A stretch of 64,000 nt of DNA. Origin: Hydrogenophaga crassostreae. Its GTDB lineage: Bacteria > Pseudomonadota > Gammaproteobacteria > Burkholderiales > Burkholderiaceae_C. Position numbers and translations under genes: made by a program. Shown one piece after another: positions 6,988 to 16,133 of this stretch. Position 1 is the stretch's first letter. Every line of letters begins with the position of its first letter. The notes beneath the pieces were generated by a model, which made no database searches, was not told where the DNA came from, and was given only the letters and a program-made list of their open reading frames with translations. The stretch lies in NCBI RefSeq assembly GCF_001761385.1, contig NZ_CP017476.1, positions 1,539,501-1,603,500 of the forward strand. The letters run 5' to 3'.

Positions 6988-9761
6988 CGGGTCAGTCCGG
7001 GCACAAATGTCATTGCATACCCGGGTGGTCTGGTTCCCACCTTTGCACCGAGCAGACGTTCCCACGCATGCAAAATGGTGCCGTCGATGGGCAGCGGCTC
7101 CTTAGGAGAAAATCGGTCAGGCATTCCCATCTTCACAAATCCATCCAGGTAGGCCGAGGTTGCCCAGAACATCGTCCCGACAGGAAACTCAAAATACTTG
7201 GGCAATTGAGAAAATTCCAGATCAGAGGTCAGCACTTCTGCAAAGCGCAAGTTTTTCCCCCAGCTGATTACGTGGGGATCATCCGGAAATACCAACTGAA
7301 TATTTGCATGGGTATCCATGTGGAAAATGATGCGATCCATCATGTTTTCACAATGATCGCTTCCAATCAAGTTTCCAAGCAGGAGATCGCGCCATCTTGC
7401 AACCAGATCGCTTCCATCCATGACATGTGGGCTTTTCTTTGTATGGATGTGTCCAATGATGTCAAACCTGCCCTTGATGGACTTGCAAATATCCAAAAAA
7501 GGAAAGACGTCTCGTCCCCGATTGGAGTGGATTGAAACCGTGGCAAGCGGAAATCCTTTCTCGCTCAGAATTTTCTCGACACCGGCTTGCTTTTCGATTG
7601 AGTCGACCGTGACAAAAAGCGAGATTGTGGTTTCGTTTCTATTCAATCTCTCAAGAATGTCGGCAAGAAGTTCAGGGTAATAGGCGTGAATGTGAAGGGC
7701 GACAGACTTGGTCTGAGTTTCTATTGTTGCAGAGGTGCCGGTCGGGGTGAGCAGGACGGGTAACACATCTCGAGAAATATCAGGATTCCGAATGTGGTGG
7801 AGCAAGGGGTCGGTATTCCGGTTTAGGCCAATACGCTCTCGATAGACCAACGGATTAAATCCCGCCACGGGTTTTCTGATCACTGTTGCTGTTCGGGTAT
7901 GCACGACATATTCCCAGCAACTCTCTCTCTCGACCTTTCGGAAATGCCGGGCCGGGAACGAGGTTCCCCTATAATAGGTGACATCAAACTGGCCGCATTC
8001 GAGCAAGGCCGCAACATTCTCAGTGCTTTGATCAAGGGTGTGCCTTGCATCACCTTGCAATTCAATGAGTTGCTTGCAATAGGTCTCCATCGAAAAGGCG
8101 CGTTCCCCAATCGATTGAAATTCCTTGTGGACACGGATGTGCGTCGTTTCCTCTAGCAGTAGAATGGCTTTTGATGCCATGTCTGACGTATTTAGATAGT
8201 CTGCTACGCATTCAGCTTTCAACTGATTGTCTTCGAGGATGTCGGCAATGCCACTGGCCTTGGCAAAGCAGACCAAAGGCAGGCCCTTGCAGATGGCATC
8301 AATGGCGATGTTGGGCAGTGGGTCTAGCCTCGACGTTAACAACAGCAATGAGGCGCGGTCATAGAGGCTTTCCAGATCGTCGGTATCGGAGACGATCCGG
8401 ATATCGCCTGTCAGTCCGGCCCGTTTCATATGATCGGTAAGAAAGGCCGAGTATTCGGGATCGTAATCCGGATAGCCGCTGCCCACCCAGAGGAATTCCA
8501 GAACCCCTTCCCCAGCATGCGCCTTGATCTGGGAGGCGACCTCGATAAACAGATCGACTCCTTTTCTCAGGCAGACACTGCCGATGCCAACCACCAATTT
8601 TCGTCCACCCAGCGGCATTTCGAGCGCACCTGCTGTTTCCTCACCTGCATGAAAGCTGAGGCCCGTGGGGAGGTCAATTGTCTGTGGGATTTGGCAGCGA
8701 CCTTGTGGAAGCACGAGGGCATCTTCGAACACACCGCCCGGAAAGCATTGCACCGCGTCATCTTTTGTCAGCCGGGTGGAAAATACCGCGACAGAAGCCC
8801 ATGCCTGGCTTTCGAGAAACTTTTCTCGAGGCATGGTGTTGGCCGCAAACTCATGGATGAGCAGGGTGCTTGGAATGCCTGCCAGAGTGAGAGGGCGGCA
8901 GAGTGCACCGGTCTCTATGCTGTTAAGAATTGCGAACTGAATAGGGTGCCTTTGAGCCAATTCATCAACAACAAACTGGGCTGTCTTTTGATTGTGCTTT
9001 GCGCCGGGTATCAGATAGGTTTCATTGGCTTCGAACTGGAAGTTTGCGAGCAGTCCGCCTTGGCCCAGCAAGAGCAGTACTGTATTGTAGGAACCATTGA
9101 GGTTCCGAAGAATGTTCCAGGTTAATACAGGTGCGCCTGTGCGCGTGGCCTCGTGACTCACCAACAAAATTGTTGGTTTTGCTGGATCGGAAGCTCTCCC
9201 AATGCTTGCTATGACATTCGCATACTTGTATTGGCGTCCTTCATGGCGTCCGAGGTCGACATAATGGTCATGCGGGATGATTTGTGGATTGACGACATCC
9301 GGGTTCAGCTCGAGATAGATATCCGGGTCAAAATCTGCTGGTAGCTTTGCGTAGCGTTCCGACCTGGGAATGACGGGTTTGACATTTTCTTTGTAGCGTC
9401 TGAACTCGGGGATACCGTGGTGCAGATAGTGGGATGAGAGGTCTCCGTCGAACTCTCTGAGATCTGGATGAAGACTTCGGTACTCTTCCGGGTCAAAATC
9501 ATTGGGCAAACTGGAGACGTGAAGTCCGGTACCCACTGCCCCAGTCGTTTTGTATTGTCGGCCTTCTTGCCGGCCTTGTTGAAGGTAATGCTGATACGGA
9601 TTGATGTTTGCACTTGACAGATCTTGATTGATGGCCAAATAAGCTTGGGCGTCAAAATCCATCGGCAAATCTGACAAGTCAATTTGCTGGGAAAAAGGCA
9701 AGTGACGCAAGATGCGTCTTAGCATTGACATGGGTTGTGGTGACGACATGAAGTGACTCAT
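6984..9761 (-). CDS. Large hybrid glycosyltransferase: three N-terminal repeats, GT4 domain, RgpF-like C-terminus
   Basis: 925 residues. Three repeats of about 43 residues lie at roughly 28-71, 82-124 and 138-179; each has LPxDFDxxxY, then (N/H)xDL/V, a HYL/HYV and a G(R/I)xE..RQYK ending. A GT4-type GT-B domain follows at about 196-560 (GIGSVCLRKGVDLFIE near 392, SRLDPLPNIAIDAICKGLPLV near 477). The C-terminus from about 685 resembles rhamnan-synthesis protein F (HIHAYYPELLADIL, RGRDVFPFL, IGHIHTKKSPH). Expected role: cytoplasmic assembly of the glycan, probably with more than one transfer activity. The repeat type is known ahead of some glycosyltransferases; its role is unknown to me. Confidence 0.88.
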   Translation of the reverse strand: MSHFMSSPQPMSMLRRILRHLPFSQQIDLSDLPMDFDAQAYLAINQDLSSANINPYQHYLQQGRQEGRQYKTTGAVGTGLHVSSLPNDFDPEEYRSLHPDLREFDGDLSSHYLHHGIPEFRRYKENVKPVIPRSERYAKLPADFDPDIYLELNPDVVNPQIIPHDHYVDLGRHEGRQYKYANVIASIGRASDPAKPTILLVSHEATRTGAPVLTWNILRNLNGSYNTVLLLLGQGGLLANFQFEANETYLIPGAKHNQKTAQFVVDELAQRHPIQFAILNSIETGALCRPLTLAGIPSTLLIHEFAANTMPREKFLESQAWASVAVFSTRLTKDDAVQCFPGGVFEDALVLPQGRCQIPQTIDLPTGLSFHAGEETAGALEMPLGGRKLVVGIGSVCLRKGVDLFIEVASQIKAHAGEGVLEFLWVGSGYPDYDPEYSAFLTDHMKRAGLTGDIRIVSDTDDLESLYDRASLLLLTSRLDPLPNIAIDAICKGLPLVCFAKASGIADILEDNQLKAECVADYLNTSDMASKAILLLEETTHIRVHKEFQSIGERAFSMETYCKQLIELQGDARHTLDQSTENVAALLECGQFDVTYYRGTSFPARHFRKVERESCWEYVVHTRTATVIRKPVAGFNPLVYRERIGLNRNTDPLLHHIRNPDISRDVLPVLLTPTGTSATIETQTKSVALHIHAYYPELLADILERLNRNETTISLFVTVDSIEKQAGVEKILSEKGFPLATVSIHSNRGRDVFPFLDICKSIKGRFDIIGHIHTKKSPHVMDGSDLVARWRDLLLGNLIGSDHCENMMDRIIFHMDTHANIQLVFPDDPHVISWGKNLRFAEVLTSDLEFSQLPKYFEFPVGTMFWATSAYLDGFVKMGMPDRFSPKEPLPIDGTILHAWERLLGAKVGTRPPGYAMTFVPGLTR

Positions 9762-9862
9762 CCATTGGATGGCCCATTTGGGGCAATTTTTTGTTCAACC
9801 TGTTCCGAATCACTGAAGGTTTGAATTCACCGGGAACGGTTGGTGAGAATGCAGAATGATCG

Positions 9863-12538
9863 CTATAGGGTTATGCAGATTTTTCCAGAATCTGCCGCCC
9901 TGCGTTGAGTCCTCTCGACTTCGAGGTTGAGCCCTTCCAACGTCGTGCGTTGACAAGAAAGCTCGGGATCTTGAGTGAAGCGGTCCAGTGCTGAAGCCCG
10001 AATGATGCAAAGCACTGCCCGATGCGTGTTTTTGCCCTCGTCTGCACGCGCAACCTGGATTCCGACATACATGGCAGAAATTCTATGGTCACAATGCATG
10101 GCCATATAGGCCTGCCGGATCAATTCGGCATCTGGCATTGCCCATTCATTGGTGGTGCGGTCAATGTCGGGGGTTACCATTTTTGGAATTGCAACGAGTC
10201 TGTTTGCCTGGTTGATTTCAGAAACCTTGATCAGCAGATCGTTGTCGATGCGGGTGTGAAGGGTCGTGTGGCAGGCAATATTCAACTCGGTTGAGGTGCT
10301 GGCTGCGGACTCCAAAATGGATGCATCAACGGCCGTGAAATGCCAGTCAAACGGAATTGGCCAGTGACATGACTGCTGCAGCATGTGCGTCGCTTGATCG
10401 CGGCTTCCCACCAATGTGCAAACAGCAAGTTCTGTCGATTTCGTCCAATAGTCCAGCGCAATTGAAGGCAAAAAGAGTGCCTTTTTCAGCGGACTTGGCT
10501 GTCCCAGAAGCGGGCTTTTCCGTTGGACATTTTGATAGTCCCGCACCTGTTTGACCAGATTCTTGAGCGATCGCCGCTGGATGTACTGAGCGGATGACAG
10601 CTGCGTGAGTCTGCGGATAGCCTGGCTGCTTCGCAACTGCTCGAGTGCAGACTGCTGGCGTGTTTTGTCGAGGTCATCTTCCTGTCTATTGAGCACGGAT
10701 CGGATGGATTCGCGCTCTTGCTCTATGTGCAGAATCTTTGCATCGAGGTTTGCACAATGCTGTTTGTATTGTGCAATTTGGTCCATGTCAATATTCAGCT
10801 GAGCACTCAGCTTGGCCACGGTTGTTTCTGATTCTTTCAATGACTCCTGGCTGTTCAGTTGCCTGAGTTTTCCTTCTTTCAACCAAATCCAGATGCTTTC
10901 CGAGTCAAACGCCTTCCCTGTCACCGCATGTTGAAACTGAAGTTCAGTGTCCATGAATTCACGGGCGTCGCTCGAATCCAGGTTTTTACCTGCCAGTTTC
11001 ATGGCCCCTTGAACCAGCTCCAGAAGCGATATGCTTGACAGGTTACTTTGCGCACCAATCGTCGTTAGCTCTCCAACCGTTCCCCACAAGCTTCGGAAAA
11101 CCATTTGGGCGAAAGAAAGTGGGTTGTTGCTGTGCCATTCCAGATCGAATGCGCTTGCGCTTCCATCGCGATGAATGCAGATGTTTTGTGGTATGCAGTC
11201 AAACAGCTCTTTGGGTATGGCCTGCTCCCAGTCAATCTGACCATTCACCAGCAAAGGGATGTTCCCGATTTGGCCCAAATGCATTGCATAGGTGCGCAAA
11301 AACCCGGCAACTTGCTCGCTGGTCCAATTGGGACGGGTGATCAGATCGATCAATGAGGCGCTGAGCAGGGCGTTTGGTGAATATGGCGCTTCGTTATCGA
11401 TGGTGTGTCGGAACCCGCTGATTCCCACCTGTTGTTCGATTGAAGATGAGAGCTTATTGCGGACAATTTTGACGGGTGACAGGTCTGATGAACTGATGAA
11501 GATGGTTTCTTTGCAGAACTCTTTTTTTCTTTGCGTGCTGTAATGCCAGGCAAGGGTATCGCTTTTAGGCGTTTTCTTCTCTTTTCGGTGTGCGACAACC
11601 AGAAAAGAATTTGATACATCAGACGTTAAACCATTGGATGCAATGACTGGCCATGCCCGTTCCAGGCAGAAGTTGGGTTCCAGTGCCAGTTGCGGGTCCT
11701 TGCCTGCTGTTGAGACCAGAAAAGGCGTGGTATCGAATTGCGCATGTTCAATACCCGCCTGGGAGAGCACGCTCGCCGGCATTTTGTAGTCGGGGAAGGG
11801 GTACAGAAAATCAACCGATTCAAAACCTGCACGCTGCAGAAGTTGGGTGAGCGCCTGTTTTCCATAGGTTCGAACCCCTCCGGACACATACTTGTCTTCG
11901 AGCCCCAGCATCGCTTTGCCCAGATGGTCTTCAGGAGCGCCAGCGAAGTACTTCAAGCCCAGCTGGTTTTCGATGGCGATCACGAGGGAGCCCTGTTCCT
12001 TCAGGTGGTCCTTGGCTTTTCTGAGCATGTTGAGAGCGGGCTCTTGTCCACCAACAAACAAATTGGCATATTCAAGCACCCCTATCAGGGTCACTGCGTC
12101 AAATTGCTTTTCGGTTTCAAAGGCTGAAAACTCGTCGCAATAGACGGCAACGTTTTTCAGGTCGCGTGTTCTGGAGCGACTGATCTGTGCGCGCCTTTGG
12201 CTCCCTTCCAGGGCTACAACCGAATCTGAAGTTTCGCCCAGAAATCGTGTGATGGCACCGCAACCGGATCCAATTTCAAGTACCGTCCCTGAAAGGTATT
12301 GCGTTAGGGGCCTTAGCAGGTTTGCGCGTTGAGAGGACAGATGGTAGTTGGACGGCCAGTCGGTGATTTGGGTTCTCAGTTCGGTCGAGAGCACGGACAA
12401 GTCAGTGGCTGCACCTATGATTGCACTGATTCTGTTCTCTACATCGTCGCCGTCGCTGTAGGAAAACGCAACATGACCGGGTCGTTGCCACACCCCATTG
12501 TTTTCATTCTGGGTGTAGGTTTGGATTTGGTTTTTCAT
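9863..12538 (-). CDS. Methyltransferase with kinase-like segment and coiled coil; candidate WbdD-like chain terminator
   Basis: 891 residues. A class I SAM methyltransferase domain spans about 65-320 (motif I VLEIGSGCG at 86-94, ALEGS at 109). A middle part (about 330-560) has PQNICIHRDG (450-459) followed by FDLEW (464-468), the layout of a kinase catalytic loop and DFG-like strand, degenerate. A charged heptad-rich coiled coil runs about 562-645, then a C-terminal region of about 240 residues that I cannot assign. Methyltransferase, kinase and coiled coil in this order, directly after wzt, recall E. coli O9a WbdD, which caps and measures glycan chains. The start overlaps the wzt stop by 4 nt. 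Confidence 0.82.
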   Translation of the reverse strand: MKNQIQTYTQNENNGVWQRPGHVAFSYSDGDDVENRISAIIGAATDLSVLSTELRTQITDWPSNYHLSSQRANLLRPLTQYLSGTVLEIGSGCGAITRFLGETSDSVVALEGSQRRAQISRSRTRDLKNVAVYCDEFSAFETEKQFDAVTLIGVLEYANLFVGGQEPALNMLRKAKDHLKEQGSLVIAIENQLGLKYFAGAPEDHLGKAMLGLEDKYVSGGVRTYGKQALTQLLQRAGFESVDFLYPFPDYKMPASVLSQAGIEHAQFDTTPFLVSTAGKDPQLALEPNFCLERAWPVIASNGLTSDVSNSFLVVAHRKEKKTPKSDTLAWHYSTQRKKEFCKETIFISSSDLSPVKIVRNKLSSSIEQQVGISGFRHTIDNEAPYSPNALLSASLIDLITRPNWTSEQVAGFLRTYAMHLGQIGNIPLLVNGQIDWEQAIPKELFDCIPQNICIHRDGSASAFDLEWHSNNPLSFAQMVFRSLWGTVGELTTIGAQSNLSSISLLELVQGAMKLAGKNLDSSDAREFMDTELQFQHAVTGKAFDSESIWIWLKEGKLRQLNSQESLKESETTVAKLSAQLNIDMDQIAQYKQHCANLDAKILHIEQERESIRSVLNRQEDDLDKTRQQSALEQLRSSQAIRRLTQLSSAQYIQRRSLKNLVKQVRDYQNVQRKSPLLGQPSPLKKALFLPSIALDYWTKSTELAVCTLVGSRDQATHMLQQSCHWPIPFDWHFTAVDASILESAASTSTELNIACHTTLHTRIDNDLLIKVSEINQANRLVAIPKMVTPDIDRTTNEWAMPDAELIRQAYMAMHCDHRISAMYVGIQVARADEGKNTHRAVLCIIRASALDRFTQDPELSCQRTTLEGLNLEVERTQRRAADSGKICITL

Positions 12539-13878
12539 TGGTCTAAACGCACAACATGCTCAATAGACAAATTCATTTGAACCAGGCCGAAAAATGGTTC
12601 AGGTGGTTCGACGGCAAAGTGTATTGAATCGTATCGTCTGTCGTGGGGGGTGATGGTTTCACCGTCTCGCGTGGCGATGCCAAGGGAGACGAAATAGTCG
12701 CCGGGTGCGAGGTTTGCTTGGATGTTTGCCGACAGCATGACTGTGCTGTTGATCTCTCCTATCTCTCGCATGCTGCCTATGTTGAGCAACTCTGAATTGG
12801 ATCCATACAAGGTCACGCCTTCCTTGGTCTTGACCGTAAGGCCAAAAATAGGATTGATGAGTTTTTTGAAAAACTTGACGGTGAGCTGAAGGGTGATCGT
12901 TTTCCCGGTTTTGACCGATAGGGGGTATTCGATACCATCGCATTCGGTATGGAAATCCAGAATTTCGGCTGATTTGTCACCCCAGCGGTATTCGTAGGGG
13001 TTGTATCCCTGGCGGGCTGAGAACAGATCGCTATCGACCGACAGATGATGGGTATTTGATTTGGGTGTAGACGATTTTGTCGGCGCGCTGGTTGGCACAG
13101 CAATGGCATGCTGATCTTTACCGAAAAGCACATCGTAGTAGCGGTTGACCACCATCTTGGGGTCACCCTGTTCCAGAACCTCGCCCCGCTCGAGCAAAAT
13201 GGCGCTGTCGCAATGAGTGACTATTTGTTCTGACGAATGGGTGACCAGCAATATGCTGGTGCCATTCTCTTTGAGCTGGCGAAGGCGCTCAAAGCACTTT
13301 GCTTGAAATTTTGCGTCGCCTACGGAGAGGGCTTCATCGACTATGAGTATGTCAGGGTCGATTTGAGCCTGAACAGAAAAGGCCAATCGAACCATCATGC
13401 CACTTGAATAGCTTTTGATGGGCTCGTCGATGAATTTTCCAATATCTGCGAATTGAATGATCTGATCAAAGCGCGCGTCAATTTCACTCTTTTCCAGGCC
13501 GAGCAGGGCTGCATTCATGTAGACGTTATCTCGTCCACTGAAATCAGGGTTGAAGCCGGAGCCCAGTTCTAAAAGAGCGGCCACACGGCCCTTTGTTTCG
13601 ATTGTGCCGCTGCTGGGCGTGAGGGTGCCGCAGATCATCTGAAGCAGCGTGGATTTGCCACTGCCATTTTGGCCAATGATGCCAATGGTCTTTCCTTTTG
13701 GAATTTCAAAGGAAACATTCCTCACTGCCCAGAAATCCCGGTGATAGAGCTTTTCTTGCCTTCCGAGGAGGCGGTGGATCCGCGGCAGCAGCGACTGCTT
13801 CAGGCGGTCCTGTGGTTTGTCATAGACGTGATAACACTTGTCCAGGGCGCTGACCTTGATGGCTACGTCAGATGACAT
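12535..13878 (-). CDS. wzt: ABC transporter ATP-binding protein Wzt with C-terminal carbohydrate-binding domain
   Basis: 447 residues. The ABC domain has Walker A GQNGSGKST at 69-77, signature YSSGM at 157-161 and Walker B ILIVDEA at 177-183. After about residue 280 comes a C-terminal extension of about 165 residues in the position of the Wzt beta-sandwich domain that, in E. coli O8/O9a and related systems, recognises the modified end of the finished glycan before export. This argues for a capped, chain-length-controlled polymer exported across the inner membrane with Wzm. It overlaps wzm by 11 nt and the methyltransferase gene by 4 nt. Confidence 0.93.
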   Translation of the reverse strand: MSSDVAIKVSALDKCYHVYDKPQDRLKQSLLPRIHRLLGRQEKLYHRDFWAVRNVSFEIPKGKTIGIIGQNGSGKSTLLQMICGTLTPSSGTIETKGRVAALLELGSGFNPDFSGRDNVYMNAALLGLEKSEIDARFDQIIQFADIGKFIDEPIKSYSSGMMVRLAFSVQAQIDPDILIVDEALSVGDAKFQAKCFERLRQLKENGTSILLVTHSSEQIVTHCDSAILLERGEVLEQGDPKMVVNRYYDVLFGKDQHAIAVPTSAPTKSSTPKSNTHHLSVDSDLFSARQGYNPYEYRWGDKSAEILDFHTECDGIEYPLSVKTGKTITLQLTVKFFKKLINPIFGLTVKTKEGVTLYGSNSELLNIGSMREIGEINSTVMLSANIQANLAPGDYFVSLGIATRDGETITPHDRRYDSIHFAVEPPEPFFGLVQMNLSIEHVVRLDQ

Positions 13879-14698
13879 CTGCGAATCCTTTTCTGGTCCT
13901 TTGGAAGAACAGGAATCCGACCACCATGACCAAGGCGCAGACAGCTGTGTAGGCCAGCCATGCCTGTCCGCCGGGGCGTTGATTGTGTAAAAGGGCTGCT
14001 CTCAATGTTTCGACAACAAATGTGATTGGGTTGATGTGGTAAATCCATTGCAGCTTGGGGTTGACCGAAGACAGCGGGTAAAAAATTGGGCTGAGGAACA
14101 TCAGGGCGGTGAGGACGGGGGCAATGATCTGCCCGATGTCTCGCAAGAAGACCCCGAGTGCCGAGATCAGCCATGTCAGACCCATGACCAGCATGAGGAG
14201 CGGGAAGACGATCACTGGCGTGTAGAGCACGGTCCAGGTCAGATCCCAGCCTGAGAACAGCACCAGCACGATCACGACGGCGTAGGCGACGAGGAAGTGG
14301 AACAGGGCGGCAAGGACCGTGACGATGCTGAGCACTTCCAGCGGAAAGATGATCTTTTTGACGTAGTTGGGGTTGGAGGTGATGAGATAGGGGGCCTTGC
14401 CAATGCATTCGGCAAAGAGGTTGTAGACCAGCAGACCCGAAAACAAGGCTGCGGCAAAGTCCAGGTGGTTGGCGCTTTTGGCGCCTGCCCATTTGGACTG
14501 GAATATTTCACCGAAAACGAAGGTGAACACCGACACCATCATCAATGGTGTCAGCACCGACCAGAAAATGCCGAAAAGGGAGCCCTTGTAGCGCCCCTCA
14601 ATTTCGCGTTTGGTCAGCGCAAAAATGAGGTTCTTCTGACGCCATAGTGTCAGTAGGAGGGCCTTGGGTGACGCTGGGTGTAGCGCATGAGGGTTCAC
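13868..14698 (-). CDS. wzm: ABC-2 type polysaccharide exporter permease Wzm
   Basis: 276 residues with about six transmembrane helices and an N-terminal cytoplasmic part containing LTKREIEGRYKGSLFGIFWS, typical of the ABC-2 permeases of O-antigen, teichoic acid and capsule exporters. With Wzt it should move undecaprenyl-linked glycan to the periplasm. It starts with GTG, sharing GTGA with the rfbC stop, and overlaps wzt by 11 nt, so the pair is probably translated together. Confidence 0.93.
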   Translation of the reverse strand: MNPHALHPASPKALLLTLWRQKNLIFALTKREIEGRYKGSLFGIFWSVLTPLMMVSVFTFVFGEIFQSKWAGAKSANHLDFAAALFSGLLVYNLFAECIGKAPYLITSNPNYVKKIIFPLEVLSIVTVLAALFHFLVAYAVVIVLVLFSGWDLTWTVLYTPVIVFPLLMLVMGLTWLISALGVFLRDIGQIIAPVLTALMFLSPIFYPLSSVNPKLQWIYHINPITFVVETLRAALLHNQRPGGQAWLAYTAVCALVMVVGFLFFQRTRKGFADVI

Positions 14699-15240
14699 TC
14701 AAACACCTCGGCGGTTGCCAGCGCTTTCCCCGCGAGGTCTTTGGCCGACAGGTTGGGCTGGGCAGTGATGGGCCATTCGATGGCCAGGTCTTTGTCGTTC
14801 CAGGCAATGCTTCGCTCGTGTTCGGGAGCGTAGTAGTCGGTCGTCTTGTAGAGAAACTCGGCTGTTTCACTGAGCACGACAAACCCGTGCGCGAATCCAG
14901 GCGGAACCCAGAGCTGGTGCTTGTTCGTTTCATTCAGTACGACCCCAACCCACTGACCAAAGGTCGGTGAGGATCGGCGGATATCGGCCGCGACGTCAAA
15001 CACCTCGCCCTGTACCACCCGAACCAGCTTGCCCTGTGGTTGCTGGATTTGATAGTGGAGGCCACGCAGAACCCCTTTGCCGGATTTTGAGTGGTTGTCC
15101 TGCACAAACGAAACCTCATGACCAACGGCTTCGACAAACGCTTTGTGATTGAAACTTTCGAAGAAAAACCCCCGCTCGTCGCCAAATACCTTGGGCTCAA
15201 AGAGGATGACTTCGGGGATGGATTGCTTCGTGGCTTTCAT
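14695..15240 (-). CDS. rfbC: dTDP-4-dehydrorhamnose 3,5-epimerase
   Basis: 181-residue cupin enzyme, the usual RmlC length. GVLRGLHYQ carries the catalytic histidine, followed by VFDVAADIRRSSPTFGQW and VPPGFAHGF, all standard RmlC blocks. It converts dTDP-4-keto-6-deoxy-glucose to dTDP-4-keto-L-rhamnose. It overlaps rfbA upstream and wzm downstream by 4 nt each, tying rhamnose supply to export in one transcript. Confidence 0.96.
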   Translation of the reverse strand: MKATKQSIPEVILFEPKVFGDERGFFFESFNHKAFVEAVGHEVSFVQDNHSKSGKGVLRGLHYQIQQPQGKLVRVVQGEVFDVAADIRRSSPTFGQWVGVVLNETNKHQLWVPPGFAHGFVVLSETAEFLYKTTDYYAPEHERSIAWNDKDLAIEWPITAQPNLSAKDLAGKALATAEVFE

Positions 15241-16133
15241 GCAGTGAGCCCTTCCGATTTAAGGAGGTGTTGCAGGTATTGGCCGTAGCCATTTTTGGCC
15301 AGTGGCGCAATCAGCTTCTCCAGCTCGGTCTGACCGATCCATCCAGCCCGGTAAGCAATTTCTTCTGGACACGCAACCTTGAGACCCTGCCGTTTTTCGA
15401 GTGTGGCGATGAACTGGCCCGCTTCGAGCAGGCTGTCGTGGGTGCCCGTGTCGAGCCAGGCGTAGCCGCGGCCCATCAGTTCAACGTGAAGTTTCTGGTC
15501 CTTCAGAAAAAGCGAGTTCAGATCCGTGATTTCCAGCTCGCCTCTTGGAGAGGGTTTGAGGCCTTTGGCTCGCTCGACGACGCTGTTGTCATAGAAGTAC
15601 AAACCGGTCACCGCAAAATTGCTTTTGGGTTTGGCCGGCTTTTCTTCCAGGCTCAGCACCTGTCCGCTTGGCGAAAACTCGGCAACGCCATAGCGATGGG
15701 GATCGTTCACGTGGTAGGCAAAAACCGTCGCGCCTTCCGTGCGCTGGTCGGCGCTGTGCAGCAGGCTGGCGAAATCGTGACCATAAAAAATGTTGTCGCC
15801 GAGTACCAGCGCTGAAGGGCTGTCGCCGATAAAGTCTTCGCCAATGATGAAGGCTTGGGCAAGGCCGTCCGGGCTGGGCTGCACCGCGTATTGCAGGTTC
15901 AATCCCCATTGGCGGCCGTCACCCAGCAGTTCTTCAAAGCGTGGCGTGTCGTGGGGCGTCGAGATGATCAGAATGTCTCGAATGCCAGCCAGCATCAGGG
16001 TGCTGAGCGGGTAGTAAATCATCGGCTTGTCGTAAACAGGCATGAGTTGCTTGCTTACCGCCTTGGTCACAGGGTACAGGCGCGTGCCAGAGCCCCCAGC
16101 CAGAATGATGCCTTTGCGTTGAGTTGTCGTCAT
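15237..16133 (-). CDS. rfbA: Glucose-1-phosphate thymidylyltransferase
   Basis: 298 residues. The nucleotidyltransferase signature GIILAGGSGTRLYP is at the N-terminus, followed by KPMIYYPLSTLM and GDNIFYG; WLDTGTHDSLLEA near residue 220 is the sugar-phosphate and metal region of RmlA. It makes dTDP-glucose from dTTP and glucose-1-phosphate, the first step to dTDP-L-rhamnose. RmlA enzymes are usually feedback-inhibited by dTDP-rhamnose. Four-nt overlaps on both sides. Confidence 0.97.
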   Translation of the reverse strand: MTTTQRKGIILAGGSGTRLYPVTKAVSKQLMPVYDKPMIYYPLSTLMLAGIRDILIISTPHDTPRFEELLGDGRQWGLNLQYAVQPSPDGLAQAFIIGEDFIGDSPSALVLGDNIFYGHDFASLLHSADQRTEGATVFAYHVNDPHRYGVAEFSPSGQVLSLEEKPAKPKSNFAVTGLYFYDNSVVERAKGLKPSPRGELEITDLNSLFLKDQKLHVELMGRGYAWLDTGTHDSLLEAGQFIATLEKRQGLKVACPEEIAYRAGWIGQTELEKLIAPLAKNGYGQYLQHLLKSEGLTA

